In this document: positions 42,877-53,830 of the stretch, piece after piece
Numbering within the stretch: the first letter of the stretch is position 1
How the letters are laid out: every line of letters starts with the position of its first letter
NCBI RefSeq assembly: GCF_900142575.1
Contig: NZ_FRBI01000017.1
Span: 90,047-154,046, forward strand
DNA from: Actinacidiphila paucisporea
Lineage (GTDB): Bacteria > Actinomycetota > Actinomycetes > Streptomycetales > Streptomycetaceae
Length of the DNA: 64,000 nt
Reading direction: 5' to 3'
Program-made: the position numbers and the translations under genes
Notes under the pieces: generated by a model
Told to the model about the DNA's origin: nothing
Databases searched by the model: none
What the model saw: the letters and a program-made list of their open reading frames with translations, nothing else

Positions 42877-43821
42877 ATGCGGGCGGTGCTGCGCTGGACG
42901 GCGATCGGCGCCGGCCTCCTGCTGGTGCTCGGCGCGGGGCTGTGCCTCGCCTCCTACCGAAGGTTCAGCGCGAACATCACCACCGACAGCGCCGCGGAGC
43001 AGGTGCTGGCCGAATACGCCGCCCAGCGCCCTGCCGCCCTGGTGCCGCAGGCGCGCAACATCCTGGTCATGGGCGCGCAGGACGCCTCGCCTGCGATCGG
43101 GGGAACGGGCCGGGACGCCGCGGTCCTGCTGCACCTGTCGGCCGACCGTACGCGGGCCGCCGCGGTCGCGGTGCCGCGCGACCTGCGGCTCGGGGTCCCC
43201 ACCTGCCGCCTGCCCGGCGGCGGCACCGTCCCGGCCGCGTACGAGCCCTTCGCCGCCGCTTTCCGCAGCGGTGGGGCCGCCTGCTCCATCCGGGCCTTCG
43301 AGCGGCTGTCGGGGGTGCGGGTGGACCACCACCTGGTGGTGGACGTGCCGCGCTTCGGCCGGATCGCGGACGCGGTCGGCGGCGCCCGGGGCGAGTCCCG
43401 GGGCGCGGACCGCGAGCTGCTCGGCGACCCGCGCCGGGACCTTCTGCGGGCGCTCGCCGGCGCGGCCAGGGGCGGCGGGTCGCTCGCCCACCCGGCTCGG
43501 CTGTTCGGGCTGCTGGACACCGCGACCTCGGCCGTCACCGCGGACCCCGGGCTCAGCTCGCTCCCCGCGCTGTACGAGTTGGCCGGCGCCCTGCGCCGGC
43601 TGCCCGCCGGGGGAGTGACGCTGGTCACGCTGCCCGTGGCGCCGGACGCCGGTACCGCGGGCGGCGACGCGGCGGTACATGGCGGCGCGCCCGGCAATGT
43701 ACTGCGCCAACCCGCTGCCGACCGGCTGTTCGCCGCACTGCGGGCGGACCGGCCGCCGGCGCCGGACGCCGACCCGTGGGACGGCCCCCGTCACCCGGGT
43801 GCGCGCGTTGCACGCCGCTAA
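42877..43821 (+). CDS. LytR-CpsA-Psr (LCP)-like cell-envelope protein
   Basis: 314 aa. A signal anchor (MRAVLRWTAIGAGLLLVLGA) is followed by the LCP domain: RNILVMGAQDASPAIGGTGR, DAAVLLHLSADRTRAAAVAV, PRDLRL, and VRVDHHLVVDVPRFGRIADAV. LCP proteins attach glycopolymers to peptidoglycan. The domain is shorter than usual after DAVGG and the C-terminus is weakly conserved, so activity is uncertain. GGGAGGAG lies before the ATG at 42877. The gene ends at the first HAIR element before dnaK. Confidence 0.75.
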   Translation: MRAVLRWTAIGAGLLLVLGAGLCLASYRRFSANITTDSAAEQVLAEYAAQRPAALVPQARNILVMGAQDASPAIGGTGRDAAVLLHLSADRTRAAAVAVPRDLRLGVPTCRLPGGGTVPAAYEPFAAAFRSGGAACSIRAFERLSGVRVDHHLVVDVPRFGRIADAVGGARGESRGADRELLGDPRRDLLRALAGAARGGGSLAHPARLFGLLDTATSAVTADPGLSSLPALYELAGALRRLPAGGVTLVTLPVAPDAGTAGGDAAVHGGAPGNVLRQPAADRLFAALRADRPPAPDADPWDGPRHPGARVARR

Positions 43822-43842
43822 GTTGAGTCGGCTCGACTCACG
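43822..43842. promoter_or_regulatory. HAIR-like HspR operator (upstream copy)
   Basis: GTTGAGT-N7-ACTCACG, a near-match to the HspR-associated inverted repeat CTTGAGT-N7-ACTCAAG, just before a TTGACA -35-like box at 43,847-43,852. Confidence 0.75.
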
Positions 43843-43846
43843 TCTG

Positions 43847-43852
43847 TTGACA
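43847..43852 (+). promoter_or_regulatory. -35 box of dnaK promoter
   Basis: TTGACA lies between the two HAIR copies, so HspR bound at either would block RNA polymerase. I cannot fix the -10 box with confidence. Confidence 0.5.
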
Positions 43853-43873
43853 GACAAAAATCACTCAGGCACC

Positions 43874-43894
43874 CTTGAGCCAGTTCCACTCAAG
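43874..43894. promoter_or_regulatory. HAIR HspR operator before dnaK
   Basis: CTTGAGC-N7-ACTCAAG, one base off the consensus HAIR, 20 bp before the dnaK start and overlapping the expected transcription start. In Streptomyces HspR with DnaK as co-repressor acts at such sites. Confidence 0.9.
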
Positions 43895-43913
43895 TCAGCA
43901 GGAGGATTTCACC

Positions 43914-45793
<1,880 letters not shown>

Positions 45794-45797
<4 letters not shown>

Positions 45798-46474
45798 CGG
45801 AGGAGCCGAAGGGCTTCGAGTCGGAGCCCGACGTCCCTTCCGAGGCCAGCGACGAGCAGCCGGACGCCGCCAAGGACGCCGGGGCCGCCGAGGAGGCGGT
45901 CCCGGGGGCGGGCGGTGGGGACGCCAAGGAGTTGACGGCCCTGCGGGCACAGCTGGACCAGGTGCGCACCGCGCTCACCGAGCGCACCGCGGACCTGCAG
46001 CGGCTGCAGGCCGAGTATCAGAACTACCGCCGCCGGGTGGAGCGGGACCGGATCGCCGTCAAGGAGATCGCGGTCGCCAACCTGCTCACCGAGCTGCTCC
46101 CGGTGCTGGACGACATCGGCCGGGCGCGCGAGCACGGCGAGCTGGTCGGCGGCTTCAAGTCGGTCGCCGAGTCGCTGGAGACGGTGGCGGCGAAGCTGGG
46201 CCTGCAGCAGTTCGGCAAGGAGGGTGAAGCCTTCGACCCGCTGGTGCACGAGGCCCTGATGCACAGTTACTCGCCGGATGTCACGCAGACCACATGCGTG
46301 CAGATCCTCCAGCCCGGGTACCGCCTGGGTGAGCGCAATCTGCGGCCCGCCAGGGTCGCGGTCGCGGAGCCGCAGCCGGGCGCCGGCAAGGGCGACGACG
46401 ACGCGGCGGAGGATTCCGACGTGGCAGTGGACGCGCCGGACGACGAGGAGACCGGTGGCCCGGACCAGGGCTGA
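45794..46474 (+). CDS. grpE: Nucleotide exchange factor GrpE
   Basis: 226 aa. Acidic disordered N-terminus, a long helix (ALRAQLDQVRTALTERTADL, QRLQAEYQNYRRRVERDR) and the beta domain (FDPLVHEALMHSYSPDVTQT, ILQPGYRLGERNLRPARVAV). Promotes ADP release from DnaK. Its GTG overlaps the dnaK stop by 4 bp, so translation is coupled. C-terminal acidic tail (DDEETGGPDQG). Confidence 0.96.
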
Positions 46475-46509
46475 CGGTGTGAAGAGAGCGGAAAGGAGGG
46501 ACGCCGGGG

Positions 46510-47706
46510 ATGAGCATCAGTAGGGACCTGCTGGAAAAGGACCTGTACAAGGTCCTCGGCGTTCCCAAGGACGCCACCGACGCCGAGATCAAGAAGGCGT
46601 ATCGGAAGCTCGCCCGGGAGTTCCACCCGGACGCCAACAAGGGTGACGCCAAGGCCGAGGAGCGCTTCAAGGAGATCTCCGAGGCCAACGACGTGCTCTC
46701 CGACGCCAAGCGGCGCAAGGAGTACGACGAGGGCCGCGCGCTGTTCGGCAACGGCGGATTCCGCCCGGGGCCGGGCGCGGGCGGCACCGGCGGCTTCAAC
46801 TTCGACCTGGGCGACCTCTTCGGCGGTGCCCAGGGCGGCGCCGGCGGCTCGGCGCCCGGCGGCCAGGGCGGCGGCTTCGGCGGCGGCCTCGGCGACGTCT
46901 TCGGCGGGCTGTTCAACCGCGGCGGCGGCACCAGGGTGCAGCCCAGGCGCGGCCAGGACATCGAGTCCGAGGTCACGCTGAGCTTCACCGAGGCCGTGGA
47001 CGGCGCCACGGTGCCGCTGCGGATGTCCTCGCAGGCGCCCTGCAAGGCGTGCTCGGGCACCGGCGACAAGAACGGCACACCGCGGGTGTGCCCGACCTGC
47101 GTCGGCACCGGGCAGGTCTCGCGCGGCGGCGGTGGCGGCTTCTCGCTCACCGACCCGTGCGTGGACTGCAAGGGCCGCGGCCTGATCGCGGAGACGCCCT
47201 GCGACGTGTGCCACGGCAGCGGGCGGGCGAAGAGCTCGCGCACCATGCAGGTCCGCATTCCCGCCGGGGTCACCGACGGGCAGCGGATCAGGCTGCGCGG
47301 CAAGGGCGCTCCCGGCGAGCGCGGCGGTCCCGCCGGTGACCTCTACGTGGTCGTGCACGTCGGGCGGCACCCGGTCTTCGGCCGCAAGGACGCGAACCTC
47401 ACGGTGACCGTGCCGGTCAGCTTCGTGGAGGCGGCGCTCGGCGGCGACGTCAAGGTGCCGACGCTGGGCGGCCCCCCGGTCACCCTCAAACTCCCGCCCG
47501 GCACGCCGAACGGGCGCACATTGCGCGCCCGTGGCAAGGGTGCCGTCCGCAAGGACGGTTCGCGCGGCGACCTCCTCGTCACCGTCGAGGTGGCCGTGCC
47601 GGAGAAGACCGAGGGCAAGGCCCTCGACGCGCTGGAGGCCTACAGGGAGGCAGTCGGGGACGCCGACCCGCGGGCCGAGCTGTTCAAGGCGGCAAAGGGA
47701 GCGTGA
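46510..47706 (+). CDS. dnaJ: Chaperone DnaJ (Hsp40)
   Basis: 398 aa. J-domain with HPD at residues 39-41, a Gly/Phe-rich linker (about 80-145), four zinc motifs CKACSGTG, CPTCVGTG, CVDCKGRG and CDVCHGSG, and the C-terminal substrate domain (RIPAGVTDGQRIRLRGKGAP). Delivers substrates to DnaK and stimulates ATP hydrolysis. AAAGGAGGG precedes the ATG; 35 bp after grpE. Confidence 0.97.
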   Translation: MSISRDLLEKDLYKVLGVPKDATDAEIKKAYRKLAREFHPDANKGDAKAEERFKEISEANDVLSDAKRRKEYDEGRALFGNGGFRPGPGAGGTGGFNFDLGDLFGGAQGGAGGSAPGGQGGGFGGGLGDVFGGLFNRGGGTRVQPRRGQDIESEVTLSFTEAVDGATVPLRMSSQAPCKACSGTGDKNGTPRVCPTCVGTGQVSRGGGGGFSLTDPCVDCKGRGLIAETPCDVCHGSGRAKSSRTMQVRIPAGVTDGQRIRLRGKGAPGERGGPAGDLYVVVHVGRHPVFGRKDANLTVTVPVSFVEAALGGDVKVPTLGGPPVTLKLPPGTPNGRTLRARGKGAVRKDGSRGDLLVTVEVAVPEKTEGKALDALEAYREAVGDADPRAELFKAAKGA

Positions 47707-47710
47707 ACGG

Positions 47711-48199
47711 ATGAGCATCGACGGCCGGATGGACGGTACGGGGGCCGGACCGCGTGGTCCCGTCGGCCCGCGCGGCCGCAATCCGTACCAGCTGACCGAG
47801 GAGTCCCCGGTCTACGTCATCTCGGTGGCGGCCGAGCTGTCGGGCCTGCACCCGCAGACCCTGCGGCAGTACGACCGCCTCGGCCTGGTCTCGCCCGACC
47901 GCACGGCCGGGCGGGGCCGCCGCTATTCGGCCCGCGACATCGAGCAGCTGCGCGAGGTGCAGCGGCTCTCCCAGGACGACGGCATCAACCTCGCCGGCAT
48001 CAAGCGCATCATCGAGCTGGAGAACCAGGTCGCCGCGCTGCAGGCGAGGGTGGCCGAGCTGACCGCCGCGGTGGAGGGCGCCGCCGCCGTCATCCAGCAG
48101 CGTGAGGCGGCGGTGCACGCGTCGTACCGCCGGGACCTGGTGCCGTATCAGGACGTGCAGCACACCAGCGCGCTGGTCGTGTGGCGGCCCAAGGCCTGA
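47711..48199 (+). CDS. hspR: Heat-shock repressor HspR
   Basis: 162 aa MerR-type regulator: VYVISVAAELSGLHPQTLRQ, YDRLGLVSPDRTAGRGRRYS is the winged helix-turn-helix, followed by DIEQLREVQRLSQDDGINLA and a coiled helix. It represses dnaK and clpB by binding HAIR repeats, with DnaK as co-repressor. It starts 5 bp after dnaJ. A basic, Gly-rich N-terminal extension (RGPVGPRGRNPYQL) precedes the HTH. Confidence 0.95.
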   Translation: MSIDGRMDGTGAGPRGPVGPRGRNPYQLTEESPVYVISVAAELSGLHPQTLRQYDRLGLVSPDRTAGRGRRYSARDIEQLREVQRLSQDDGINLAGIKRIIELENQVAALQARVAELTAAVEGAAAVIQQREAAVHASYRRDLVPYQDVQHTSALVVWRPKA

Positions 48200-48233
48200 G
48201 CCGCCGGGCCATGGCCTGTCAGGCCCGGGCGGC
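48200..48233 (+). terminator. Terminator of dnaK operon
   Basis: GCCGCCGGGCC ... GGCCCGGGCGGC, an 11-bp stem with one bulged G and an 11-base loop, directly after the hspR stop. Confidence 0.65.
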
Positions 48234-48258
48234 AAGGGCGTGGCGGCTCGGGCGTGGT

Positions 48259-48666
48259 TCAGGCGTTGCCCATCGCCCGGGTGAGGGCGATCTCGATGAC
48301 GACCCGGTCCGGGTTGGGCGCGGGCGTGCGGCCGTAGCGCTCGGCGTATCGGGAGACGGCGTCGGCGACGCGGGCCGGGTCCTGCGAGACGGTCGCGACG
48401 CCTTCGAGGGTCGCCCACCGGCGGCGCTCCACCTGGCAGACCGCGACCCGTGCGCCGCCGGGGCCCGCGGCCCGTACGTGGGCCGCCTTGGCGCTGGCCG
48501 TGTTGGTGATCACCCTGGCCAGCCCGGCCTGCGGGTCGTACGTGACGCCGACCGGTACGACGTGCGGTGAGCCGTCCGGGCGGTGGGTGGTCAGCGTGCA
48601 CAGGTGGTATTCGCGCCAGAAGGCGAGGTAGCCGGCCTCGGGGGCGCGGGGATCGCGTCGAACCAT
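48259..48666 (-). CDS. PPOX-class F420-dependent oxidoreductase
   Basis: 135 aa. AGYLAFWREYHLCTLTTHRP, DGSPHVVPVGVTYDPQAGLA and RVITNTASAKAAHVRA show the split-barrel flavin/F420 fold of the TIGR03618-like group. C-terminus RVVIEIALTRAMG is typical. Start ATG 48666. It stands alone between hspR and clpB; the substrate is unknown. Confidence 0.85.
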   Translation of the reverse strand: MVRRDPRAPEAGYLAFWREYHLCTLTTHRPDGSPHVVPVGVTYDPQAGLARVITNTASAKAAHVRAAGPGGARVAVCQVERRRWATLEGVATVSQDPARVADAVSRYAERYGRTPAPNPDRVVIEIALTRAMGNA

Positions 48667-48694
48667 GCCACGACGTTAGCCCGGCCCGGCAGCC

Positions 48695-48730
48695 GACGGC
48701 CCGTCACCCCCGTGTGGGTGACGGGCCGTC
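48695..48730. terminator. Perfect 15-bp hairpin between PPOX gene and clpB promoter
   Basis: GACGGCCCGTCACCC-N6-GGGTGACGGGCCGTC, a flawless 15-bp stem. It lies upstream of both divergent genes, so it cannot be their usual terminator on either strand; it may be an insulator or an RNA element. Confidence 0.6.
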
Positions 48731-48826
48731 CGGCTGTCGTGGGCGGTTGGCCGGGCCCCCTGGCTGACACGCCGCCGTGTCGAACCGCCGAGGCGAAAGC
48801 TCCGTGTCGCCCTGTGCGAAGCGAAG

Positions 48827-48847
48827 TTGAGTGGAATAGACTCAACA
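48827..48847. promoter_or_regulatory. HAIR HspR operator before clpB
   Basis: GTTGAGT-N7-ACTCAAC, the HAIR consensus with matching first and last bases. It lies about 105 bp before the clpB start, as in other streptomycetes, and puts clpB in the HspR regulon. Confidence 0.9.
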
Positions 48848-48952
48848 TCGTTCATGTTCCTGTACGCAACAAGCCACGCACTGTGCTGGGCGGCCCCCGC
48901 GGCGGCCAGCACAATGGACGGACGAGAAGCATCCCGAGGAGGACCAGGCCCT

Positions 48953-51556
48953 GTGGACGCCGAGCTGACCAACAAGAGCAGGGAAGCGCTCAACGCCGCC
49001 AATACGCGGGCGGTTTCCGAGGGCAATCCCGACCTGACACCCGCGCACCTGCTGCTCGCCCTGCTGAGCGGCGCGGACAACGAGAACGTGCTCGACCTGC
49101 TCACCGCGGTCGGCGCCGACCCGGCGGCGGTCACGGCGGAGGCCGGCCGGCTGGTGACGGCACTGCCGAAGGTGCAGGGCTCGACCGTGGCGCCCCCGCA
49201 GGCCAACCGCGACCTGCTCGCGGTCATCGCGGACGCCGCCGAGCGGGCCAAGGAGCTGGGGGACGCGTACCTTTCGACCGAGCACCTGCTGATCGGGATC
49301 GCCGTGAAGGGTGGCCCGGCCGGTGACCTGCTCACCCGTCAGGGGGCCGGCGGCAAGCAGCTGCTGACCGCCTTCGAGACCGCCCGTGGGGGGCAGCGCG
49401 TGACCAGCCAGGATCCCGAGGGTACGTACAAGGCGCTGGAGAAGTACGGCACCGACTTCACCGCCGCCGCCCGCGAGGGCCGGCTCGATCCGGTGATCGG
49501 CCGCGACCAGGAGATCCGCAGGGTCGTCCAGGTGCTCTCCCGCCGCACCAAGAACAACCCGGTGCTCATCGGCGAGCCCGGCGTCGGCAAGACCGCGGTG
49601 GTCGAGGGCCTGGCCCAGCGCATCGTCAAGGGCGACGTGCCCGAGTCGCTGCGCAACAAGCGGCTGGTCTCGCTCGACCTCGGCGCGATGGTCGCCGGCG
49701 CGAAATACCGCGGCGAGTTCGAGGAGCGGCTCAAGGCGGTGCTCGCCGAGATCAAGGACAGCGACGGCCGCGTCATCACCTTCATCGACGAGCTGCACAC
49801 CGTCGTCGGCGCGGGCGCCGGCGGCGACTCGGCAATGGACGCCGGAAACATGCTCAAGCCGATGCTCGCCCGCGGCGAACTGCGGATGGTCGGTGCGACC
49901 ACCCTGGACGAATACCGCGAGCGGATCGAGAAGGACCCCGCCCTGGAGCGCCGCTTCCAGCAGGTGCTGGTGGCCGAGCCGACGGTCGAGGACACCGTGG
50001 CGATCCTGCGCGGCCTCAAGGGCCGCTACGAGGCCCACCACAAGGTGCAGATCGCCGACTCCGCGCTGGTCGCCGCCGCGACCCTGTCCGACCGGTACAT
50101 CACCTCGCGTTTCCTGCCCGACAAGGCCATCGACCTGGTGGACGAGTCGGCGTCCCGGCTGCGGATGGAGATCGACTCCTCGCCCGTCGAGATCGACGAG
50201 TTGCAGCGCGCCGTCGACCGGCTGCGCATGGAGGAGATGGCGCTCAAGAACGAGACCGACCCCGCCTCGGTGCAGCGGCTCGACAAGCTGCGCAAGGACC
50301 TCGCCGACCGCGAGGAGGAGCTGCGCGGCCTGACCGCCCGCTGGGAGAAGGAGAAGCAGGGCCTCAACCGGGTCGGTGAGCTGAAGGAGGGGCTGGACGA
50401 CATCGACACCCGGATCGAGCGCGCCCAGCGCGACGGCGACTTCGAGACCGCCTCCAAGCTGCTCTACGCCGAGAAGCCGAGGCTTGAGGCGGAGCTGGAG
50501 GAGGCCACCCGCGAGGAGCAGGAGGCCGCGGCCGAGACCATGGTCAAGGAGGAGGTCGGCCCCGACGACATCGCCGACGTCGTCGCCGCCTGGACCGGCA
50601 TCCCGGCCGGCCGGCTGCTGGAGGGCGAGACGCAGAAGCTGCTGCGGATGGAGGAGGAGCTGGGCCGCCGGCTGATCGGCCAGACCGAGGCGGTCCGCGC
50701 GGTCTCCGACGCCGTACGCCGCTCCCGCTCCGGTATCGCCGACCCGGACCGCCCGACCGGTTCCTTCCTCTTCCTCGGTCCGACCGGCGTCGGCAAGACC
50801 GAACTGGCCAAGGCGCTCGCCGACTTCCTCTTCGACGACGAGCGCGCCATGGTCCGTATCGACATGAGCGAATACGGCGAGAAGCACTCGGTCGCCCGGC
50901 TCCTCGGCGCCCCTCCCGGCTACGTCGGGTACGAGGAGGGCGGCCAGCTCACCGAGGCGGTGCGCCGCCGCCCGTACAGCGTGATCCTGCTCGACGAGGT
51001 CGAGAAGGCGCACCCCGAGGTCTTCGACGTGCTGCTCCAGGTGTTCGACGACGGCCGGCTCACCGACGGGCAGGGCAGGACGGTCGACTTCAGGAACACC
51101 ATCCTCATCCTGACCTCGAACCTGGGCAGCCAGTACCTGGTCGACCCGGCACTGACCGACGACCAGAAGCGGGAGAACGTGCTCAGCACGGTCCGCGCGT
51201 CCTTCAAGCCGGAATTCCTCAACCGGCTGGACGACATCGTGGTCTTCTCCGCGCTGGCCAAGGACGAGCTGCGCCGGATCGCGCGGCTGCAGACCGACCG
51301 CCTCGCCGCCCGGCTGCGGGACCGCAGGCTGGCCCTCGACATCACCGACGAGGCCCTCGACTGGCTCGCCGACGAGGGCAACGACCCCGCCTACGGCGCC
51401 CGCCCGCTGCGCCGCCTGGTGCAGACCGCCATCGGCGACCCGCTGGCCCGCGCCCTGCTGTCCGGCGAGGTCGCCGACGGGCAGACGGTCCGCGTCGACC
51501 GCGCGGCCGACGGCCTGATCGTGGGCGCGTCCACCGGTCCCGACCTGGTCAAATGA
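48953..51556 (+). CDS. clpB: ATP-dependent disaggregase ClpB
   Basis: 867 aa. N domain (ELTNKSREALNAANTRAVSE), first AAA+ domain with GEPGVGKTAVVEGL near residue 207, the coiled-coil middle domain (about 400-525; RWEKEKQGLNRVGELKEGLD), second AAA+ domain with GPTGVGKTELAKAL near 609 and C-terminal GARPLRRLVQTAIGDPLA. It pulls proteins out of aggregates with DnaK/DnaJ. The GTG at 48953 is chosen: GAGGAGG precedes it and VDAELTNKS is the family start. No ClpP-binding loop is seen. Confidence 0.97.
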   Translation: MDAELTNKSREALNAANTRAVSEGNPDLTPAHLLLALLSGADNENVLDLLTAVGADPAAVTAEAGRLVTALPKVQGSTVAPPQANRDLLAVIADAAERAKELGDAYLSTEHLLIGIAVKGGPAGDLLTRQGAGGKQLLTAFETARGGQRVTSQDPEGTYKALEKYGTDFTAAAREGRLDPVIGRDQEIRRVVQVLSRRTKNNPVLIGEPGVGKTAVVEGLAQRIVKGDVPESLRNKRLVSLDLGAMVAGAKYRGEFEERLKAVLAEIKDSDGRVITFIDELHTVVGAGAGGDSAMDAGNMLKPMLARGELRMVGATTLDEYRERIEKDPALERRFQQVLVAEPTVEDTVAILRGLKGRYEAHHKVQIADSALVAAATLSDRYITSRFLPDKAIDLVDESASRLRMEIDSSPVEIDELQRAVDRLRMEEMALKNETDPASVQRLDKLRKDLADREEELRGLTARWEKEKQGLNRVGELKEGLDDIDTRIERAQRDGDFETASKLLYAEKPRLEAELEEATREEQEAAAETMVKEEVGPDDIADVVAAWTGIPAGRLLEGETQKLLRMEEELGRRLIGQTEAVRAVSDAVRRSRSGIADPDRPTGSFLFLGPTGVGKTELAKALADFLFDDERAMVRIDMSEYGEKHSVARLLGAPPGYVGYEEGGQLTEAVRRRPYSVILLDEVEKAHPEVFDVLLQVFDDGRLTDGQGRTVDFRNTILILTSNLGSQYLVDPALTDDQKRENVLSTVRASFKPEFLNRLDDIVVFSALAKDELRRIARLQTDRLAARLRDRRLALDITDEALDWLADEGNDPAYGARPLRRLVQTAIGDPLARALLSGEVADGQTVRVDRAADGLIVGASTGPDLVK

Positions 51557-51562
51557 CACCCG

Positions 51563-51597
51563 CCCCGGGCGGTACGCCGGAAGCGTGCCGCCCGGGG
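51563..51597 (+). terminator. Terminator of clpB
   Basis: CCCCGGGCGGTACGC-CGGAA-GCGTGCCGCCCGGGG, a 15-bp stem with one T/G pair, seven bases past the clpB stop. Confidence 0.8.
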
Positions 51598-51658
51598 TTG
51601 TGACGAGCGGGGGCGGATGAGGGAGGATGGGAGGGAGACGTCACGAAGGGACTTCACG

Positions 51659-52201
51659 GTGAGCATCGACCCGTCCTCGATTCCCAGTTTCGGGGGCCAG
51701 CCGGACCCCGAGCCGACCGGATCCAACGGCAGTGTGGTCATTCCGGACCAGGACCTGGTCAAGCAGCTGCTTGACCAGATGGAGCTGAAGTACCTCGTCG
51801 ACGACGAGGGCGACCTCGCCGCCCCGTGGGAGGACTTCCGCACCTACTTCATGTTCCGGGGCGAGGGGGACCAGCAGGTCTTCGCCGTCAGAACCTTCTA
51901 CGACCGCCCGTATTCGGTCGACGACAAGCCGCAGCTCCACGAGGTCGTCGACGACTGGAACCAGCGCACCCTGTGGCCGAAGGTCTACACCCACACGCAC
52001 GACGACGGCAGCGTCCGCCTGATCGGCGAGGCCCAGATGCTGATCGGCCTCGGCGTCGGCCTGGAGCACTTCGTGTCCAGCACGGTCAGCTGGGTGCGGG
52101 CGTCGATCGAGTTCGACAAGTGGGTCGTGGAGACCCTCGGCCTGGCCAAGGACGCGGACACGGACACGGACGGCGACGACGACGGCCCCACGGAGGTCTG
52201 A
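51659..52201 (+). CDS. YbjN-domain protein
   Basis: 180 aa acidic protein. LVKQLLDQMELKYLVDDEGD, FRTYFMFRGEGDQQVFAVRT and LHEVVDDWNQRTLWPKVYTH form the YbjN/type III chaperone-like fold. C-terminal tail DADTDTDGDDDG. GAAGGGA precedes the GTG at 51659. Probably a cytoplasmic sensory or chaperone-like protein; exact role unknown. Confidence 0.85.
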   Translation: MSIDPSSIPSFGGQPDPEPTGSNGSVVIPDQDLVKQLLDQMELKYLVDDEGDLAAPWEDFRTYFMFRGEGDQQVFAVRTFYDRPYSVDDKPQLHEVVDDWNQRTLWPKVYTHTHDDGSVRLIGEAQMLIGLGVGLEHFVSSTVSWVRASIEFDKWVVETLGLAKDADTDTDGDDDGPTEV

Positions 52202-52224
52202 CCTCCGTCCACGTCCGCACACGT

Positions 52225-52253
52225 GAGAGCCCGGCCCGCGCGGCCGGGCTCTC
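52225..52253 (+). terminator. Terminator of ybjN-like gene
   Basis: GAGAGCCCGGCC-CGCGC-GGCCGGGCTCTC, a perfect 12-bp stem 23 bp past the stop. Confidence 0.8.
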
Positions 52254-52338
52254 GTGCGTGCGGCGGGCGTGGCCGGCGGATGCCGGCCGTGGCCGGCAGG
52301 TGTCGGCGGCCCTTGGACGCCGGCGGCGACGGCAAAGG

Positions 52339-52368
52339 CTTTGCATGAGCATGCGCAGCTATGCATAC
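52339..52368. promoter_or_regulatory. Putative ARG box / argG operator
   Basis: CTTTGCATGAGCATGC... GCTATGCATAC, AT-rich for this genome with TGCAT-type half sites spaced like ArgR boxes, ending 8 bp before the argG start. Known family behaviour: ArgR with arginine represses argG in Streptomyces. It shares a 15-mer with the marR upstream region. Confidence 0.5.
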
Positions 52369-52375
52369 TCTTGTC

Positions 52376-53830
52376 ATGTCTAAGGTTCTTACCCACCTCC
52401 CCGCCGGCGAGCGCGTCGGCATCGCCTTCTCCGGCGGCCTCGACACGTCGGTCGCGGTCGCCTGGATGCGCGACAAGGGTGCCGTCCCGTGCACGTACAC
52501 CGCTGACATCGGCCAGTACGACGAGCCCGACATCGCGTCGGTGCCCGGCCGTGCGACGGCCTACGGCGCCGAGATCGCGCGCCTGGTCGACTGCCGCGCG
52601 GCACTGGTCGAGGAGGGTCTGGCGGCGCTCGCCTGCGGCGCGTTCCACATCCGCTCGGCCGGCCGCGCCTACTTCAACACCACGCCGCTCGGCCGCGCCG
52701 TCACCGGCACGCTCCTGGTCAGGGCGATGCTGGAGGACGAGGTGCAGATCTGGGGCGACGGCTCGACCTTCAAGGGCAACGACATCGAGCGGTTCTACCG
52801 CTACGGCCTCCTCGCCAACCCGCACCTGCGGATCTACAAGCCCTGGCTGGACGCGGACTTCGTGACGGAGCTCGGCGGCCGCAAGGAGATGTCGCAGTGG
52901 CTGCTCGACCACGGGCTGCCCTACCGCGACAGCACGGAGAAGGCGTACTCCACCGACGCCAACATCTGGGGCGCCACCCACGAGGCCAAGACGCTGGAGC
53001 ACCTGGACACCGGCGTCGAGACCGTCGAGCCGATCATGGGCGTGCGGTTCTGGGACCCGTCGGTCGAGATCGCCGCCGAGGACGTGACCATCGGCTTCGA
53101 CCAGGGCCGCCCGGTCACCGTCAACGGCGTGGAATTCACCCACCCCGTCGACCTGGTGACCGAGGCGAACGCCATCGGCGGCCGGCACGGCCTGGGCATG
53201 TCGGACCAGATCGAGAACCGCATCATCGAGGCCAAGAGCCGCGGCATCTACGAGGCGCCCGGCATGGCCCTGCTGCACGCGGCGTACGAGCGCCTGGTCA
53301 ACGCGATCCACAACGAGGACACCGTCACCCAGTACCACACGGAGGGCCGCCGCCTCGGCCGGCTGATGTACGAGGGCCGCTGGCTGGACCCGCAGGCGCT
53401 GATGATCCGCGAGTCGCTGCAGCGCTGGGTCGGCGCGGCGGTCACCGGCGAGGTGACCCTGCGGCTGCGGCGGGGCGAGGACTACTCGGTCCTCGACACC
53501 ACGGGCCCGGCGTTCAGCTACCACCCGGACAAGCTGTCCATGGAGCGCACCGAGGACTCCGCGTTCGGCCCGGTGGACCGGATCGGCCAGCTCACCATGC
53601 GCAACCTGGACATCGCCGACTCCCGCGCCAAGCTGGAGCAGTACGCCCAGCTCGGCCTGATCGGCACCGGCAGCCCCGCCATCGGCGCCGCGCAGGCCGC
53701 CGCGACCGGCCTGATCGGCACCATGCCCCGGCTGCCCGAGGGCGGCGCCGAGGCCATCGCCTCCCGGGGCGAGGCCACCGCCGACGACGAGCTGCTGGAC
53801 CTCGCCGCGATGGAGTCGGGAACGGACTGA
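52376..53830 (+). CDS. argG: Argininosuccinate synthase (long type)
   Basis: 484 aa; the longer ArgG type rather than the 400-aa form. PP-loop GIAFSGGLDTSVAVAWMRDK, ATP/citrulline contacts QIWGDGSTFKGNDIERFYRY and PHLRIYKPWLDADFVTEL. It joins citrulline and aspartate in arginine synthesis. The ATG at 52376 (MSKVLTHLPAG) has no Shine-Dalgarno sequence and the region just before it is AT-rich, so the mRNA may be leaderless; an ATG at 52361 is no better. Confidence 0.95.
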   Translation: MSKVLTHLPAGERVGIAFSGGLDTSVAVAWMRDKGAVPCTYTADIGQYDEPDIASVPGRATAYGAEIARLVDCRAALVEEGLAALACGAFHIRSAGRAYFNTTPLGRAVTGTLLVRAMLEDEVQIWGDGSTFKGNDIERFYRYGLLANPHLRIYKPWLDADFVTELGGRKEMSQWLLDHGLPYRDSTEKAYSTDANIWGATHEAKTLEHLDTGVETVEPIMGVRFWDPSVEIAAEDVTIGFDQGRPVTVNGVEFTHPVDLVTEANAIGGRHGLGMSDQIENRIIEAKSRGIYEAPGMALLHAAYERLVNAIHNEDTVTQYHTEGRRLGRLMYEGRWLDPQALMIRESLQRWVGAAVTGEVTLRLRRGEDYSVLDTTGPAFSYHPDKLSMERTEDSAFGPVDRIGQLTMRNLDIADSRAKLEQYAQLGLIGTGSPAIGAAQAAATGLIGTMPRLPEGGAEAIASRGEATADDELLDLAAMESGTD

